Origin: an uncultured Flavobacteriaceae bacterium | GTDB taxonomy: Bacteria; Bacteroidota; Bacteroidia; Flavobacteriales; Flavobacteriaceae | Assembly (NCBI GenBank): GCA_913048115.1 | Contig: CAJWVI010000019.1 | Location: forward strand, 1-37,566 | DNA length: 37,566 nucleotides | Direction: 5' to 3' | Part shown: piece by piece, positions 24,254-32,673 of the stretch | How positions within the stretch are numbered: position 1 is the stretch's first letter | How the letters are laid out: the number at the start of each line of letters is the position of its first letter | The notes under the pieces: generated by a model | The model's input: the letters and a program-made list of their open reading frames with translations, nothing else | Databases searched by the model: none | Told to the model about the DNA's origin: nothing | Made by a program: the position numbers and the translations under genes

Positions 24254-25945
24254 TTATCTGACCAACTTCTTATACTTAATACGCTTTGGCATTAAATCTC
24301 CACCCAAACGCTTTTTCTTGTTTTCTTCATACTCACTAAACCCTCCTTCAAAGAAATATATTTGACTGTCACCCTCAAAAGCGAGGATATGAGTGCAAAT
24401 TCTATCTAAAAACCAACGGTCGTGACTAATAACTACCGCACAGCCCGCAAAACTCTCAAGACCTTCTTCTAATGCTCTTAGGGTATTTACATCTAAATCG
24501 TTGGTAGGCTCATCCAAAAGCAGCACATTACCTTCTTCTTTTAAAGTCATGGCAAGGTGTAACCTATTTCGTTCTCCACCAGAAAGCAATGAGACCTTTT
24601 TATTTTGCTCACTCCCTGTAAAATTAAATCTACTTAAATAAGCTCTAGAGTTTACTTCCTTGCCGCCCATAAGCACTAACTCTTGTTCATCACTAAAGTT
24701 TTGCCAGATAGATTTATCTTGATCAATATTAGAGTGTGCTTGATCTACATAGGCAACTTTTGCAGTATCGCCAATCTTAAAAGACCCTTTATCTGGGGTC
24801 TCTTCCCCCATAATCATTCTAAAAATGGTTGTTTTACCAGCACCGTTTGGCCCAATGACTCCAACAATTCCAGCTTGTGGTAAATTAAAACTTAAGTCTT
24901 CATACAGCAATTTATCTCCATAGGCCTTACTTACCCCAGTAGCCTCGATAACATTGGCTCCCAAACGCGGGCCACTAGGTATGTATATCTCTAACTTTTC
25001 GTCAAGTTGTTTTTGATCCTGGCTCATCAACTTGTCATAGTTATTTAAACGTGCTTTTTGTTTGGTTTGTCTTCCTTTTGCACCTTGACGAACCCATTCT
25101 AACTCTCGTTCTAATGTTTTTTGACGCTTACTAGCTGTTTTGCTTTCTTGTGCCAAACGCTTTGATTTTTGATCAAGCCAAGAAGAGTAATTTCCTTTCC
25201 AAGGAATACCTTCTCCTCTATCTAGTTCAAGAATCCAACCCGCTACATTATCTAAGAAATATCTATCATGGGTTACAGCTATAACCGTTCCTTTATATTG
25301 TGCTAAATGATGCTCTAACCAGTGAACACTTTCTGCATCCAAATGATTGGTAGGCTCATCAAGAAGCAGCACATCAGGCTCTTGCAAGAGCAGCCTACAA
25401 AGCGCTACACGCCTGCGCTCACCACCTGAGAGCACGCCTATCTTTTTATCACCCTCTGGAGTACGCAAAGCATCCATAGCAATTTCTAATTTAGTGTCTA
25501 ACTCCCAAGCATTACTTGCATCTATTTGATCTTGTAATATAGATTGACGCGCCATGAGTTTATCCATTTTATCTGCGTCACTATATACTTCTTCTAGGCC
25601 AAATTGATCGTTAATCTTATTGTATTCATCAAGAATCGCTACTGTTTCTGCAGCTCCCTCTTTTACAATCTCCAAAACAGTTTTTTCTGGATCTAGTTGA
25701 GGCTCTTGCTCTAAGTACCCAACGGTATACCCTGGAGAAAAAACAACATCACCTTGATAGTTTTTATCTACTCCTGCAATAATTTTAAGTAAGGTAGACT
25801 TACCACTTCCATTAAGACCAAGGATACCAATTTTTGCTCCATAGAAAAAACTTAGGTAAATATTTTTAAGCACAGGCGTTTGTGCATTCTGGAAAGATTT
25901 AGTCAAACCAGACATTGAGAAAATTACTTTTTTATCGTCAGACAT
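24254..25945 (-). CDS. ettA: Energy-dependent translational throttle protein EttA (ABC-F)
   Basis: A 563-residue ABC-F ATPase that binds the ribosomal E site and gates the first peptide bond according to ATP/ADP ratio (known for E. coli EttA). Both ATP sites are canonical: Walker A GLNGSGKST (43-51) with signature LSGGERRR in domain 1, and GPNGAGKTT with LSGGERNR in domain 2; both Walker B motifs end in LDEPTN. The inter-domain linker is Lys/Arg/Gln-rich (RQGAKGRQTKQKARLNNY). Colinear with E. coli EttA (555 residues) throughout, apart from a short C-terminal extension. A 59-residue membrane protein gene lies 39 bases upstream and is probably co-transcribed. Confidence 0.93.
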   Translation of the reverse strand: MSDDKKVIFSMSGLTKSFQNAQTPVLKNIYLSFFYGAKIGILGLNGSGKSTLLKIIAGVDKNYQGDVVFSPGYTVGYLEQEPQLDPEKTVLEIVKEGAAETVAILDEYNKINDQFGLEEVYSDADKMDKLMARQSILQDQIDASNAWELDTKLEIAMDALRTPEGDKKIGVLSGGERRRVALCRLLLQEPDVLLLDEPTNHLDAESVHWLEHHLAQYKGTVIAVTHDRYFLDNVAGWILELDRGEGIPWKGNYSSWLDQKSKRLAQESKTASKRQKTLERELEWVRQGAKGRQTKQKARLNNYDKLMSQDQKQLDEKLEIYIPSGPRLGANVIEATGVSKAYGDKLLYEDLSFNLPQAGIVGVIGPNGAGKTTIFRMIMGEETPDKGSFKIGDTAKVAYVDQAHSNIDQDKSIWQNFSDEQELVLMGGKEVNSRAYLSRFNFTGSEQNKKVSLLSGGERNRLHLAMTLKEEGNVLLLDEPTNDLDVNTLRALEEGLESFAGCAVVISHDRWFLDRICTHILAFEGDSQIYFFEGGFSEYEENKKKRLGGDLMPKRIKYKKLVR

Positions 25946-25984
25946 TATTGATAATTAATAGTTAGTACTTTATAAAAAACAAAA

Positions 25985-26164
25985 TTACATTCTTCCTTTC
26001 AAGGCATTAAACACCCAAGCAATTGCAAAAAATCCAATTCCTACAGAGGCAAATCCCCAGCCAGCAACATCATCATATCTAAATGCACCAAGGGCTATAA
26101 GAGATAATCCAACAATAATCATTATTAAAGTGGCATATCCTAAAACAGTGTTTTTATTCATCAT
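25985..26164 (-). CDS. CAL67264-type small membrane protein
   Basis: A short gene easily missed: 59 residues, beginning MMNKNTVLGYATL (the second ATG, at 26161, may be the true start) and ending ALKGRM. Two hydrophobic segments (about residues 8-27 and 36-53) separated by a short loop, FRYDDVAGWG, indicate a two-span membrane protein. I recall this family under the name CAL67264 family membrane protein, found across Flavobacteriaceae; its function is unknown. It lies immediately upstream of ettA on the same strand, 39 bases apart, a pairing I believe recurs in the group. Clean codon structure and the absence of any overlapping gene support it. Confidence 0.82.
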   Translation of the reverse strand: MMNKNTVLGYATLIMIIVGLSLIALGAFRYDDVAGWGFASVGIGFFAIAWVFNALKGRM

Positions 26165-26415
26165 AGGTTTTTATTTTCAGCTATTTAAACATTCAAAACA
26201 GCGAGGTAATATTAGGTTTGTTTACATCAAAACTACTAGAAATATGTATGAAGTATAAAAAAATTAAACTACAAACTTTAGCTGTTATAAAGAAGGCTAC
26301 TTCTTAGCATTTAATCACACCATATGATGTAATACAATTTCAAAAGAAAAAAAACAGCAACTCCTAGCAAGTAGTGTTATCGCAAATATCGTGAATTAAA
26401 AATAGTTTTGCCATA

Positions 26416-26443
26416 TTGATAATAGCATTGTTTTGTATTTTTA
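26416..26443 (+). promoter_or_regulatory. Promoter of the acyl-CoA carboxylase gene
   Basis: TTG (26416-26418), a 17-base spacer, then TATTTTTA (26436-26443) followed by C. It resembles the Bacteroidota -33/-7 pattern, with A instead of the final G, and implies a leader of about 15 bases. The rest of the 297-base gap from 26165 holds nothing I can identify. Confidence 0.55.
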
Positions 26444-26461
26444 CAGATATAAAACATCACT

Positions 26462-28090
26462 ATGGACCTTAGCTTCAATAAAAACGAAGATCATAACAAG
26501 TTACTTCTTTCAGATTTACGCAAACGTTTTGCTAAAGTAAAACTAGGGGGTGGTGAAAAACGCATCGAAAAACATCACGCCAAAGGGAAAATGACTGCAA
26601 GAGAACGCATTGATTATTTATTGGATGACAACAAGAAATCTATAGAGATTGGTGCTTTTGCTGGAGATGGAATGTATGAACAACATGGAGGCTGCCCTAG
26701 TGGTGGTGTAGTTGTCAAAATAGGATATGTTAAAGGTAAGCAATGTATTGTTGTGGCTAATGATGCTACTGTAAAAGCAGGAGCTTGGTTTCCTATTACA
26801 GGAAAGAAAAATTTACGCGCTCAAGAAATCTCCATAGAAAACAGGTTGCCTATTATTTACCTAGTAGATAGTGCCGGTGTCTATTTGCCGATGCAAGACG
26901 AAATTTTTCCTGACAAAGAACACTTTGGCCGTATTTTTAGAAACAATGCCGTAATGAGCAGCATGGGTATTACTCAAATATCTGCTATTATGGGTAGCTG
27001 TGTTGCAGGCGGAGCCTACTTACCCATTATGAGTGATGAGGCTATCATTGTAGATAAGACAGGGAGTATTTTTTTAGCGGGAAGCTACCTTGTAAAAGCA
27101 GCAATTGGTGAGAGTATCGACAACGAGACATTAGGTGGTGCATCAACCCATTGTGAAATTAGCGGTGTAACAGACTACAAAGCCAAAGACGATAAAGATG
27201 CGCTAGATAAAATAAAAAATATTGTATCAAAAATTGGCGATTTTGACACTGCTGGATACAACAGAGAAAAAGCAGCTAATCCTAAGCAAGATCCACAAGA
27301 AATATATGGTCTTCTTCCAAAATCTAGAGCAGAGCAATATGACATGCGCGCAATTATTTCTAGGCTGGTAGACAACAGTGATTTTGAAGAGTACAAAGAA
27401 GGCTATGGCCAAACGATCCTTACTGGATATGCTCGTATTGAAGGCTGGGCAGTAGGTATTGTTGCAAACCAACGTACGCTTGTAAAAACCAAAACAGGTG
27501 AAATGCAATTTGGCGGAGTTATATACAGTGACAGTGCAGATAAAGCCACGCGTTTTATTGCCAATTGTAACCAGAAAAAAATTCCGTTAGTCTTTCTACA
27601 AGACGTAACCGGCTTTATGGTGGGAAGTAAAAGTGAACATGGCGGTATTATAAAAGATGGTGCTAAAATGGTAAATGCGGTAAGTAATAGTGTGGTTCCA
27701 AAATTCACTATTATTATTGGTAATAGTTACGGTGCAGGAAATTATGCTATGTGTGGTAAGGCCTATGACCCAAGGTTAATTGCTGCATGGCCAAGTGCAA
27801 ATTTAGCAGTAATGAGTGGTAACAGTGCTGCCAAAGTATTATTGCAAATAGAAACAGCATCACTTAAAAAACAAGGAAAAGAAATTTCACCAAAAGAAGA
27901 GAAAGCGTTGTACGACAATATAAAGGCTAGATATGACAATCAAATATCTCCTTACTATGCTGCTTCACGCATCTGGACAGACGGTGTCATAGACCCATTA
28001 GATACAAGAACCTGGGTTTCTATGGGTATCGAAGCTGCAAACCACGCACCTATCGAGAAACCTTTTAACTTAGGAGTAATACAGGTCTAA
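26462..28090 (+). CDS. Acyl-CoA carboxylase beta subunit, methylcrotonyl-CoA carboxylase-like
   Basis: Carboxyltransferase subunit of 542 residues with two crotonase-like halves. It moves CO2 from biotin to an acyl-CoA. VANDATVKAGAWFPIT, KKNLRAQEI, YLVDSAGVYLPMQ, MGSCVAGGAYLPIMSDEA and SGVTDY match methylcrotonyl-CoA carboxylase beta better than the shorter propionyl-CoA carboxylase beta; geranyl-CoA carboxylase is a less likely alternative. The product of MCC, after hydration, is the HMG-CoA cleaved by the lyase encoded at 115. No biotin-carrying alpha subunit or enoyl-CoA hydratase is adjacent, so those must lie elsewhere. It is monocistronic with its own promoter and convergent with the M24 peptidase, five bases between stops. 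Confidence 0.85.
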   Translation: MDLSFNKNEDHNKLLLSDLRKRFAKVKLGGGEKRIEKHHAKGKMTARERIDYLLDDNKKSIEIGAFAGDGMYEQHGGCPSGGVVVKIGYVKGKQCIVVANDATVKAGAWFPITGKKNLRAQEISIENRLPIIYLVDSAGVYLPMQDEIFPDKEHFGRIFRNNAVMSSMGITQISAIMGSCVAGGAYLPIMSDEAIIVDKTGSIFLAGSYLVKAAIGESIDNETLGGASTHCEISGVTDYKAKDDKDALDKIKNIVSKIGDFDTAGYNREKAANPKQDPQEIYGLLPKSRAEQYDMRAIISRLVDNSDFEEYKEGYGQTILTGYARIEGWAVGIVANQRTLVKTKTGEMQFGGVIYSDSADKATRFIANCNQKKIPLVFLQDVTGFMVGSKSEHGGIIKDGAKMVNAVSNSVVPKFTIIIGNSYGAGNYAMCGKAYDPRLIAAWPSANLAVMSGNSAAKVLLQIETASLKKQGKEISPKEEKALYDNIKARYDNQISPYYAASRIWTDGVIDPLDTRTWVSMGIEAANHAPIEKPFNLGVIQV

Positions 28091-28095
28091 AAATA

Positions 28096-29430
28096 CTACC
28101 AAGCAATTGCTTTAATAGCTTCTTGCCTACCATTAACATACCTAAACCCATTAGTACCCCAATACCCTGCCTCTTCTAACATAATACGAATGTCTTTTTT
28201 CCATTCAGCAAGTGTAACGGTGGTATTAAGCTCAATGGCATAAACGGTGTTTTCATGCAAAGGATAATCACCCCTTACAGGAACACCCTCTTGACTATCC
28301 CACATCCCAAGAGTTGTACCAGAGCTATGGCCATAGGTTCCTAATGGATGCGTATAAATAGAAGGCCTTAGACCTTCATCTACCCCCTGTTGTAATGACA
28401 TTTTTAATACTTCATTTCCAGTGCGTCCAGTTTTAAAATTTCCTGTAAAAATATCTTGTACCCTTGTGCCCTGTGCAAAAGCAGATATTAAAAAAGAAGG
28501 CACATTAATTTCTCCCTTTTTTAATACATATGCATGTCTTTGACAGTCTGTATTTAATGAAACATACGTGATCCCAAAATCACAATGCAACAAATCTCCT
28601 GGAAAGATTGTTTTTTCATTCTCCCCTTTTGAAAATGAATATATATGGCTTTTCATCACCTCGGCAGTACGTTGCACATCAATGGTAGGATGAAACCAAG
28701 TTTCTAGCCCTAAATCAGTAACTTTCTGTCTCATCCACCAAACTACATCATCTGTGGTAGTTACACCTGGAGTAATCACAGAATCGCTAAATGCTTCATC
28801 AATAATAGCACTGGTTATAGTTACTAATTGAGTATACAATTGCATTTCTTTTTGGGATCTGGTCTCAATCCAGCCAATCGCTAGTTTTTCTGCAGATACT
28901 ATTTTTTGCTCTAGGGCACTTGGTAGAGCCTCCAAAAGCTCATCATAATCTGTTTTCACTAAGCCATCTGCGATGCCAAAATGTTTTGATATATTTAAAC
29001 CAATTTTTTCTGGAGAACGTTCTTGAATAATCTCTACCAAACGCCGCCATTGTTTTGGTTGTTTTTCTTTGTCCCAAGCAGAGCTTACGTTTTCTCCAAC
29101 ATCATACCTTGCAACAGCTAGACGCTCTATGGTATTTTGGGTTTTATCTCTATAAAAAACCAAAATAGTTCTTCTTCGTGCGTTTAACCATTTTGCAGGA
29201 AGCATGGTGCGCATTACCGGATCTTCATTATATTCTCTAGCAATCACTAGCCACATATCAATACCCGTATCATCCATTAATTTTGGAAGCACATTTTCAA
29301 ATCTATCCTTTAGAATTTCATCACGAAGGCTGGCACGATCCCGCTCTGATAGTATTTGCGCTTGCAGCTGTGTTCCTGTAGTTGCCGAAAAAAAAACAGT
29401 GAATAACAATAAAAAAAAGGAATGCTTCAT
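28096..29430 (-). CDS. Exported M24-family metallopeptidase (Xaa-Pro aminopeptidase-like)
   Basis: A 444-residue protein with a Sec signal peptide (1 to about 25, ending LQAQ), so periplasmic or secreted. An N-terminal creatinase-like domain is followed by the pita-bread M24 domain, where metal ligands can be seen: Asp in LLHCDFGITY, Asp in SLNTDCQRHAY, His in GTYGHSSGTT, Glu in VYAIELNTT, and a late Glu in the MLEEAGYW region. Members remove N-terminal residues before proline, use di-manganese centres, or have lost activity; substrate is not evident. It stands alone, with a candidate promoter 20 bases upstream. Confidence 0.85.
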   Translation of the reverse strand: MKHSFFLLLFTVFFSATTGTQLQAQILSERDRASLRDEILKDRFENVLPKLMDDTGIDMWLVIAREYNEDPVMRTMLPAKWLNARRRTILVFYRDKTQNTIERLAVARYDVGENVSSAWDKEKQPKQWRRLVEIIQERSPEKIGLNISKHFGIADGLVKTDYDELLEALPSALEQKIVSAEKLAIGWIETRSQKEMQLYTQLVTITSAIIDEAFSDSVITPGVTTTDDVVWWMRQKVTDLGLETWFHPTIDVQRTAEVMKSHIYSFSKGENEKTIFPGDLLHCDFGITYVSLNTDCQRHAYVLKKGEINVPSFLISAFAQGTRVQDIFTGNFKTGRTGNEVLKMSLQQGVDEGLRPSIYTHPLGTYGHSSGTTLGMWDSQEGVPVRGDYPLHENTVYAIELNTTVTLAEWKKDIRIMLEEAGYWGTNGFRYVNGRQEAIKAIAW

Positions 29431-29449
29431 GAGGGTATTTTTTGCTTTA

Positions 29450-29457
29450 TAAAGATA
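29450..29457 (-). promoter_or_regulatory. Candidate -7 box of the M24 peptidase gene
   Basis: Reads TATCTTTA on the minus strand, with an implied leader of about 16 bases. No -33 TTG in range. Confidence 0.4.
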
Positions 29458-29501
29458 GAAAAAAACCGAAGCATTTAAAAGAAGACCTAATATAAAAAAC
29501 G

Positions 29502-30578
29502 CTAGTGATACCCTTTAATAATACTTCGAATACTACTGCGCTTAATTTTACCTGTTTCTGTTAGCGGAAATTTTGAAAGGGTAAATATTTTTTTAGGTCT
29601 GTGGTAGGATTCTAGTTCAGAAATCACAGTACGATAATTGGATGCTTCTTTTGGATCTTCAAGTTCTAGCACTAAAATAAGCTGCTCCCCCAGGGCCTCA
29701 TCATGTAGTGATGATATTAAAAAAGGAACTTTAATAAAATCTCGTAATAGTCTTTCTATTTTTTCTGGAAATAACTTTACACCACCACTATTAATTACAT
29801 TATCATATCTACCAAGCCACTCAAAGGTTGTGGGGCTAAGTAGTGTTACAACATCATTAGTAATAACCTCAGGGTTTGTAAGGTTGGGGGCATCAATAAC
29901 CAAACAACCTCTAACATCTGTACTAAAGCCAATATTAGGCAAAGCGGTATATACATGTGTTTTACTAGGGCCATTAACACGGCGCATAGCAACATGTGTG
30001 ATGGTCTCCGTCATGCCATAGGTAGCATACACTTCTGTGCTTTTTAATTGTAGCTTAGCTTCTAAATCTGGGGCAATAACACCTCCACCAATAATAAGTA
30101 TTTTTATTTTATCAAGTGCGCTTAAGGTATGATATACCTGGTATGGAACCATTGCCGCAAAATCATACACATTATCATATTGTGTAATTGCATCTTTATC
30201 TGGTGCAACAACATGCAAATCCCACCCCATCGTTAAGGCGCGAACAAGCATCATTTTTCCTGCAATATATTTTGCAGACAAACAAAGTAGTGCTGTATTA
30301 TCTGTACCTAAGTTAAAATACACTCCAGTAGCAAAGGCGCTATGAACCATATTTGCTTTAAGTAATTTTATCTTTTTTGGAGCCCCTGTAGATCCAGATG
30401 TTTTTACTTTTATATACAGCTTATCATTAAACCATTTTACAATAAAACTAGCAATAGCAACTTCATAGGGAGCCCCTGTTTCTTTTAGCTTTTGGGCAAA
30501 AAGCACAATTTCTTCAGCGGTCGCAAACTCAAGACCGTTAAATTTAAAAGAAGGATGTAGTTGTTGAGATGGTTTCAA
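29502..30578 (-). CDS. menE: o-Succinylbenzoate-CoA ligase (short Bacteroidota form)
   Basis: AMP-forming ligase that activates o-succinylbenzoate with CoA in menaquinone synthesis. Adenylation motifs are present: phosphate loop KTSGSTGAPKK (59-69), TYGMTETITH, GRYDNVINSGGVKLFPEKIE and the C-terminal catalytic lysine in TGKIKRSS. At 358 residues it is about 100 shorter than E. coli or Bacillus MenE, with the reduction in the N-terminal subdomain; this compact form is usual in Flavobacteriia. It is the last gene of menA-menC-CPBP-menE, 11 bases after the CPBP gene, and the context makes MenE more likely than another acyl-CoA ligase. Confidence 0.88.
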   Translation of the reverse strand: MKPSQQLHPSFKFNGLEFATAEEIVLFAQKLKETGAPYEVAIASFIVKWFNDKLYIKVKTSGSTGAPKKIKLLKANMVHSAFATGVYFNLGTDNTALLCLSAKYIAGKMMLVRALTMGWDLHVVAPDKDAITQYDNVYDFAAMVPYQVYHTLSALDKIKILIIGGGVIAPDLEAKLQLKSTEVYATYGMTETITHVAMRRVNGPSKTHVYTALPNIGFSTDVRGCLVIDAPNLTNPEVITNDVVTLLSPTTFEWLGRYDNVINSGGVKLFPEKIERLLRDFIKVPFLISSLHDEALGEQLILVLELEDPKEASNYRTVISELESYHRPKKIFTLSKFPLTETGKIKRSSIRSIIKGYH

Positions 30579-30589
30579 AAATAGTTTAT

Positions 30590-31528
30590 TTATGTCTTTT
30601 TTATATCAAGACTTGGTGGCGCTACTTTTCCAAAAAGCTTTTGGGTCCAGTTATTCCATTTGTATTTCTTTGCTAATATTAATAAAATTATAGGATATAA
30701 TACCAATACTGGTAAGATAACATCAATTAAAGTACTCGTGCCTGCCTGTTCTGCGGCAGATTTAAAAACAGCATCTGTTTGCAATGCAGACCATTGTGAA
30801 GTAACTAATGTAGCCGCTAATAGATTGTTACCAAAATGAAATCCTAATGCTAATTCTAGCCCATCATCCATTAATGTCATAATACCCAAGAGTAGACCAG
30901 TACCAATATAAAATATCATGATACTGTAGCCCATCTGTTCCACCTCTGGGTTTGCGCTATGAAACACCCCAAAAAGTATTGATGTAATAAGTAACGGAAG
31001 CCATCTGTTCTTTAATAGAACACCTAAATGCTGCATCATGTAGCCTCTAAACAAATACTCCTCTAAGCCAATTTGAAGAGGAAATAAGAGAAGACTTATC
31101 ACCAACAAAATACCAAATTTTAAGGGATCAAATTGTAAGACTACTTGTGATGGATCATTGTAAAATGAAATACCAAAAGAAAGCAATGTAATTATAACAA
31201 TAAGAGAAAATGAGAAGAAAACGCGACGCCAATCTACTTTTTTTCGAGATGTTGTTAGGGATAAAATACTACGATCATGAAGAAATTTAACCAGTAAAAA
31301 CAATAGACCTAATAAAAAGGCGAAGGGTATTAAATTAAACGCCAACCAAAAGTTTTTACTTGGTATGGTTTCAGTAAGCTTTCTTTGTTGTTCAGCAAGG
31401 TCAACACCATCACTAAAAAAGATAAAAAACACAAAGCTATAAATAAACAACCCTGCTGTTAAAACAAAAGTGAGAGCAAACATCCATGTTTCGTTCTTTC
31501 CTTTATATGCCTGTTGAATGTAATTCAT
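30590..31528 (-). CDS. CPBP-family intramembrane glutamic protease
   Basis: A 312-residue integral membrane protein with about seven or eight hydrophobic segments. The CPBP (Abi/CAAX protease-like) motifs are complete: E156-E157-x3-R161 in LEEYLFRG, F-x3-H190 in FGVFHSA, and H231-x3-N235 in HFGNN. It should be a membrane protease or handle prenylated substrates; the bacterial substrate is unknown. The start overlaps the menC stop by four bases and menE follows 11 bases later, so it is embedded in the menaquinone operon. This invites a link with isoprenoid or quinone chemistry, but that is inference. Confidence 0.88.
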   Translation of the reverse strand: MNYIQQAYKGKNETWMFALTFVLTAGLFIYSFVFFIFFSDGVDLAEQQRKLTETIPSKNFWLAFNLIPFAFLLGLLFLLVKFLHDRSILSLTTSRKKVDWRRVFFSFSLIVIITLLSFGISFYNDPSQVVLQFDPLKFGILLVISLLLFPLQIGLEEYLFRGYMMQHLGVLLKNRWLPLLITSILFGVFHSANPEVEQMGYSIMIFYIGTGLLLGIMTLMDDGLELALGFHFGNNLLAATLVTSQWSALQTDAVFKSAAEQAGTSTLIDVILPVLVLYPIILLILAKKYKWNNWTQKLFGKVAPPSLDIKKT

Positions 31529-32565
31529 AAATTATAAATAAATTTCCATTTTTTAATGGGGTTATACCGCAGGGTTCCTTTTATTATTTCTAGTGGAGAA
31601 ACTATATTATTAGTGTATAAACTACCTGTTCCTAAACCTTGAGGCAATGTACTATTTTTTGTAAACGTATACTGCGAAATTGCGTTTAATCCTACATTAC
31701 TCTCTAAGGCTGATGTGATCCACCATTTTATTTGCTGTGCCTCGGCACAACTAATCCAGGCATCACTACCGGCAAAACCACCAATAAAGCTGGGTTTCAA
31801 GATAATATACTGGGGGTTAATATGCTGCAATAATACAGCTTTATCTTTTGTAGAAAAAATACCTATTAGCTCCTCATCTAATGCAATATCTAGTGGGCTT
31901 TCTTTACACAAACTAGCCATCTCATCCCACTGTTTTACGCCTATGGGTTGCTCAATAGAATGAAGCTCAAGATCTGATAATCTTTTAAGTTTCTCTAATG
32001 CATTTTTAGGACTAAAAGCTCCATTAGCATCTACTCTAATTTCAATTTCTGAAGCAGAGAACTCATGTCTTATGTTTTTTAAAAGTGCTAGTTCTGTATC
32101 AAAATCAATCGCGCCAATTTTCATTTTAATGCACCTAAATTCTTGCTTTAATTTTGCCGCAATTTGCTCTTTCATATAGGCCTTATCTCCCATCCATATC
32201 AAGCCATTTATAGCAATAGATGCCTCACTCTGAGAAAAGGCAGATGGATATATTTGAAATGGATCATAGCTGTGCAGAGACATAAAAGCCATCTCTACCG
32301 CTATTTGAATGGATGGAAACTCAGTTAATGAATCATACAACTCTTGCATTCCAAGATGTATATTGGCACAAACCCACTGTAATCTATCTTCATAGTCTGG
32401 ACGGTCATCAATACTCAAGCCGCGTAACATACCACACTCGCCAAAACCATGTTTGCCCTGATCTTCAAGGATAATAAACCAAGCTTCTTTGGTTTTTAAA
32501 ACACCTCGCGATGTGCCACTTGGCGTTTTAAATTCGAGAATATGTTTTTTATAATGTGCCTTCAA
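31525..32565 (-). CDS. menC: o-Succinylbenzoate synthase
   Basis: Enolase-superfamily enzyme of 346 residues that dehydrates SHCHC to o-succinylbenzoate in menaquinone synthesis. The catalytic set is in order: K147 and K149 in IKMKIG, metal ligands D179 (RVDANGAF), E205 (SIEQP) and D230 (ALDEE), and base K257 (ILKPS). The family also includes muconate cycloisomerases and dipeptide epimerases, but neighbours menA and menE settle the assignment. The stop overlaps the CPBP gene start by four bases; menA lies 108 bases upstream on the same strand. Confidence 0.92.
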   Translation of the reverse strand: MKAHYKKHILEFKTPSGTSRGVLKTKEAWFIILEDQGKHGFGECGMLRGLSIDDRPDYEDRLQWVCANIHLGMQELYDSLTEFPSIQIAVEMAFMSLHSYDPFQIYPSAFSQSEASIAINGLIWMGDKAYMKEQIAAKLKQEFRCIKMKIGAIDFDTELALLKNIRHEFSASEIEIRVDANGAFSPKNALEKLKRLSDLELHSIEQPIGVKQWDEMASLCKESPLDIALDEELIGIFSTKDKAVLLQHINPQYIILKPSFIGGFAGSDAWISCAEAQQIKWWITSALESNVGLNAISQYTFTKNSTLPQGLGTGSLYTNNIVSPLEIIKGTLRYNPIKKWKFIYNL

Positions 32566-32673
32566 GATGTCTGTTTAATGATATAAATAGATGTGCATAC
32601 TCCTGAAAATTAAGAAGCTAAAATACAATATAAAGATTAGTTTTCAAGTAAAATAAATGAACACAAAAGAGAT

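Noticed and set aside
20272-25945. The two ABC-F proteins as antibiotic resistance determinants
   Set aside because: They match the housekeeping EttA and YbiT-like groups, not known resistance ABC-F groups, and no resistance context is present.
27227-27708. Open frames of 93-101 codons antisense to the carboxylase gene
   Set aside because: Shadow frames of a strongly coding gene, with no motif, promoter or ribosome-binding support.
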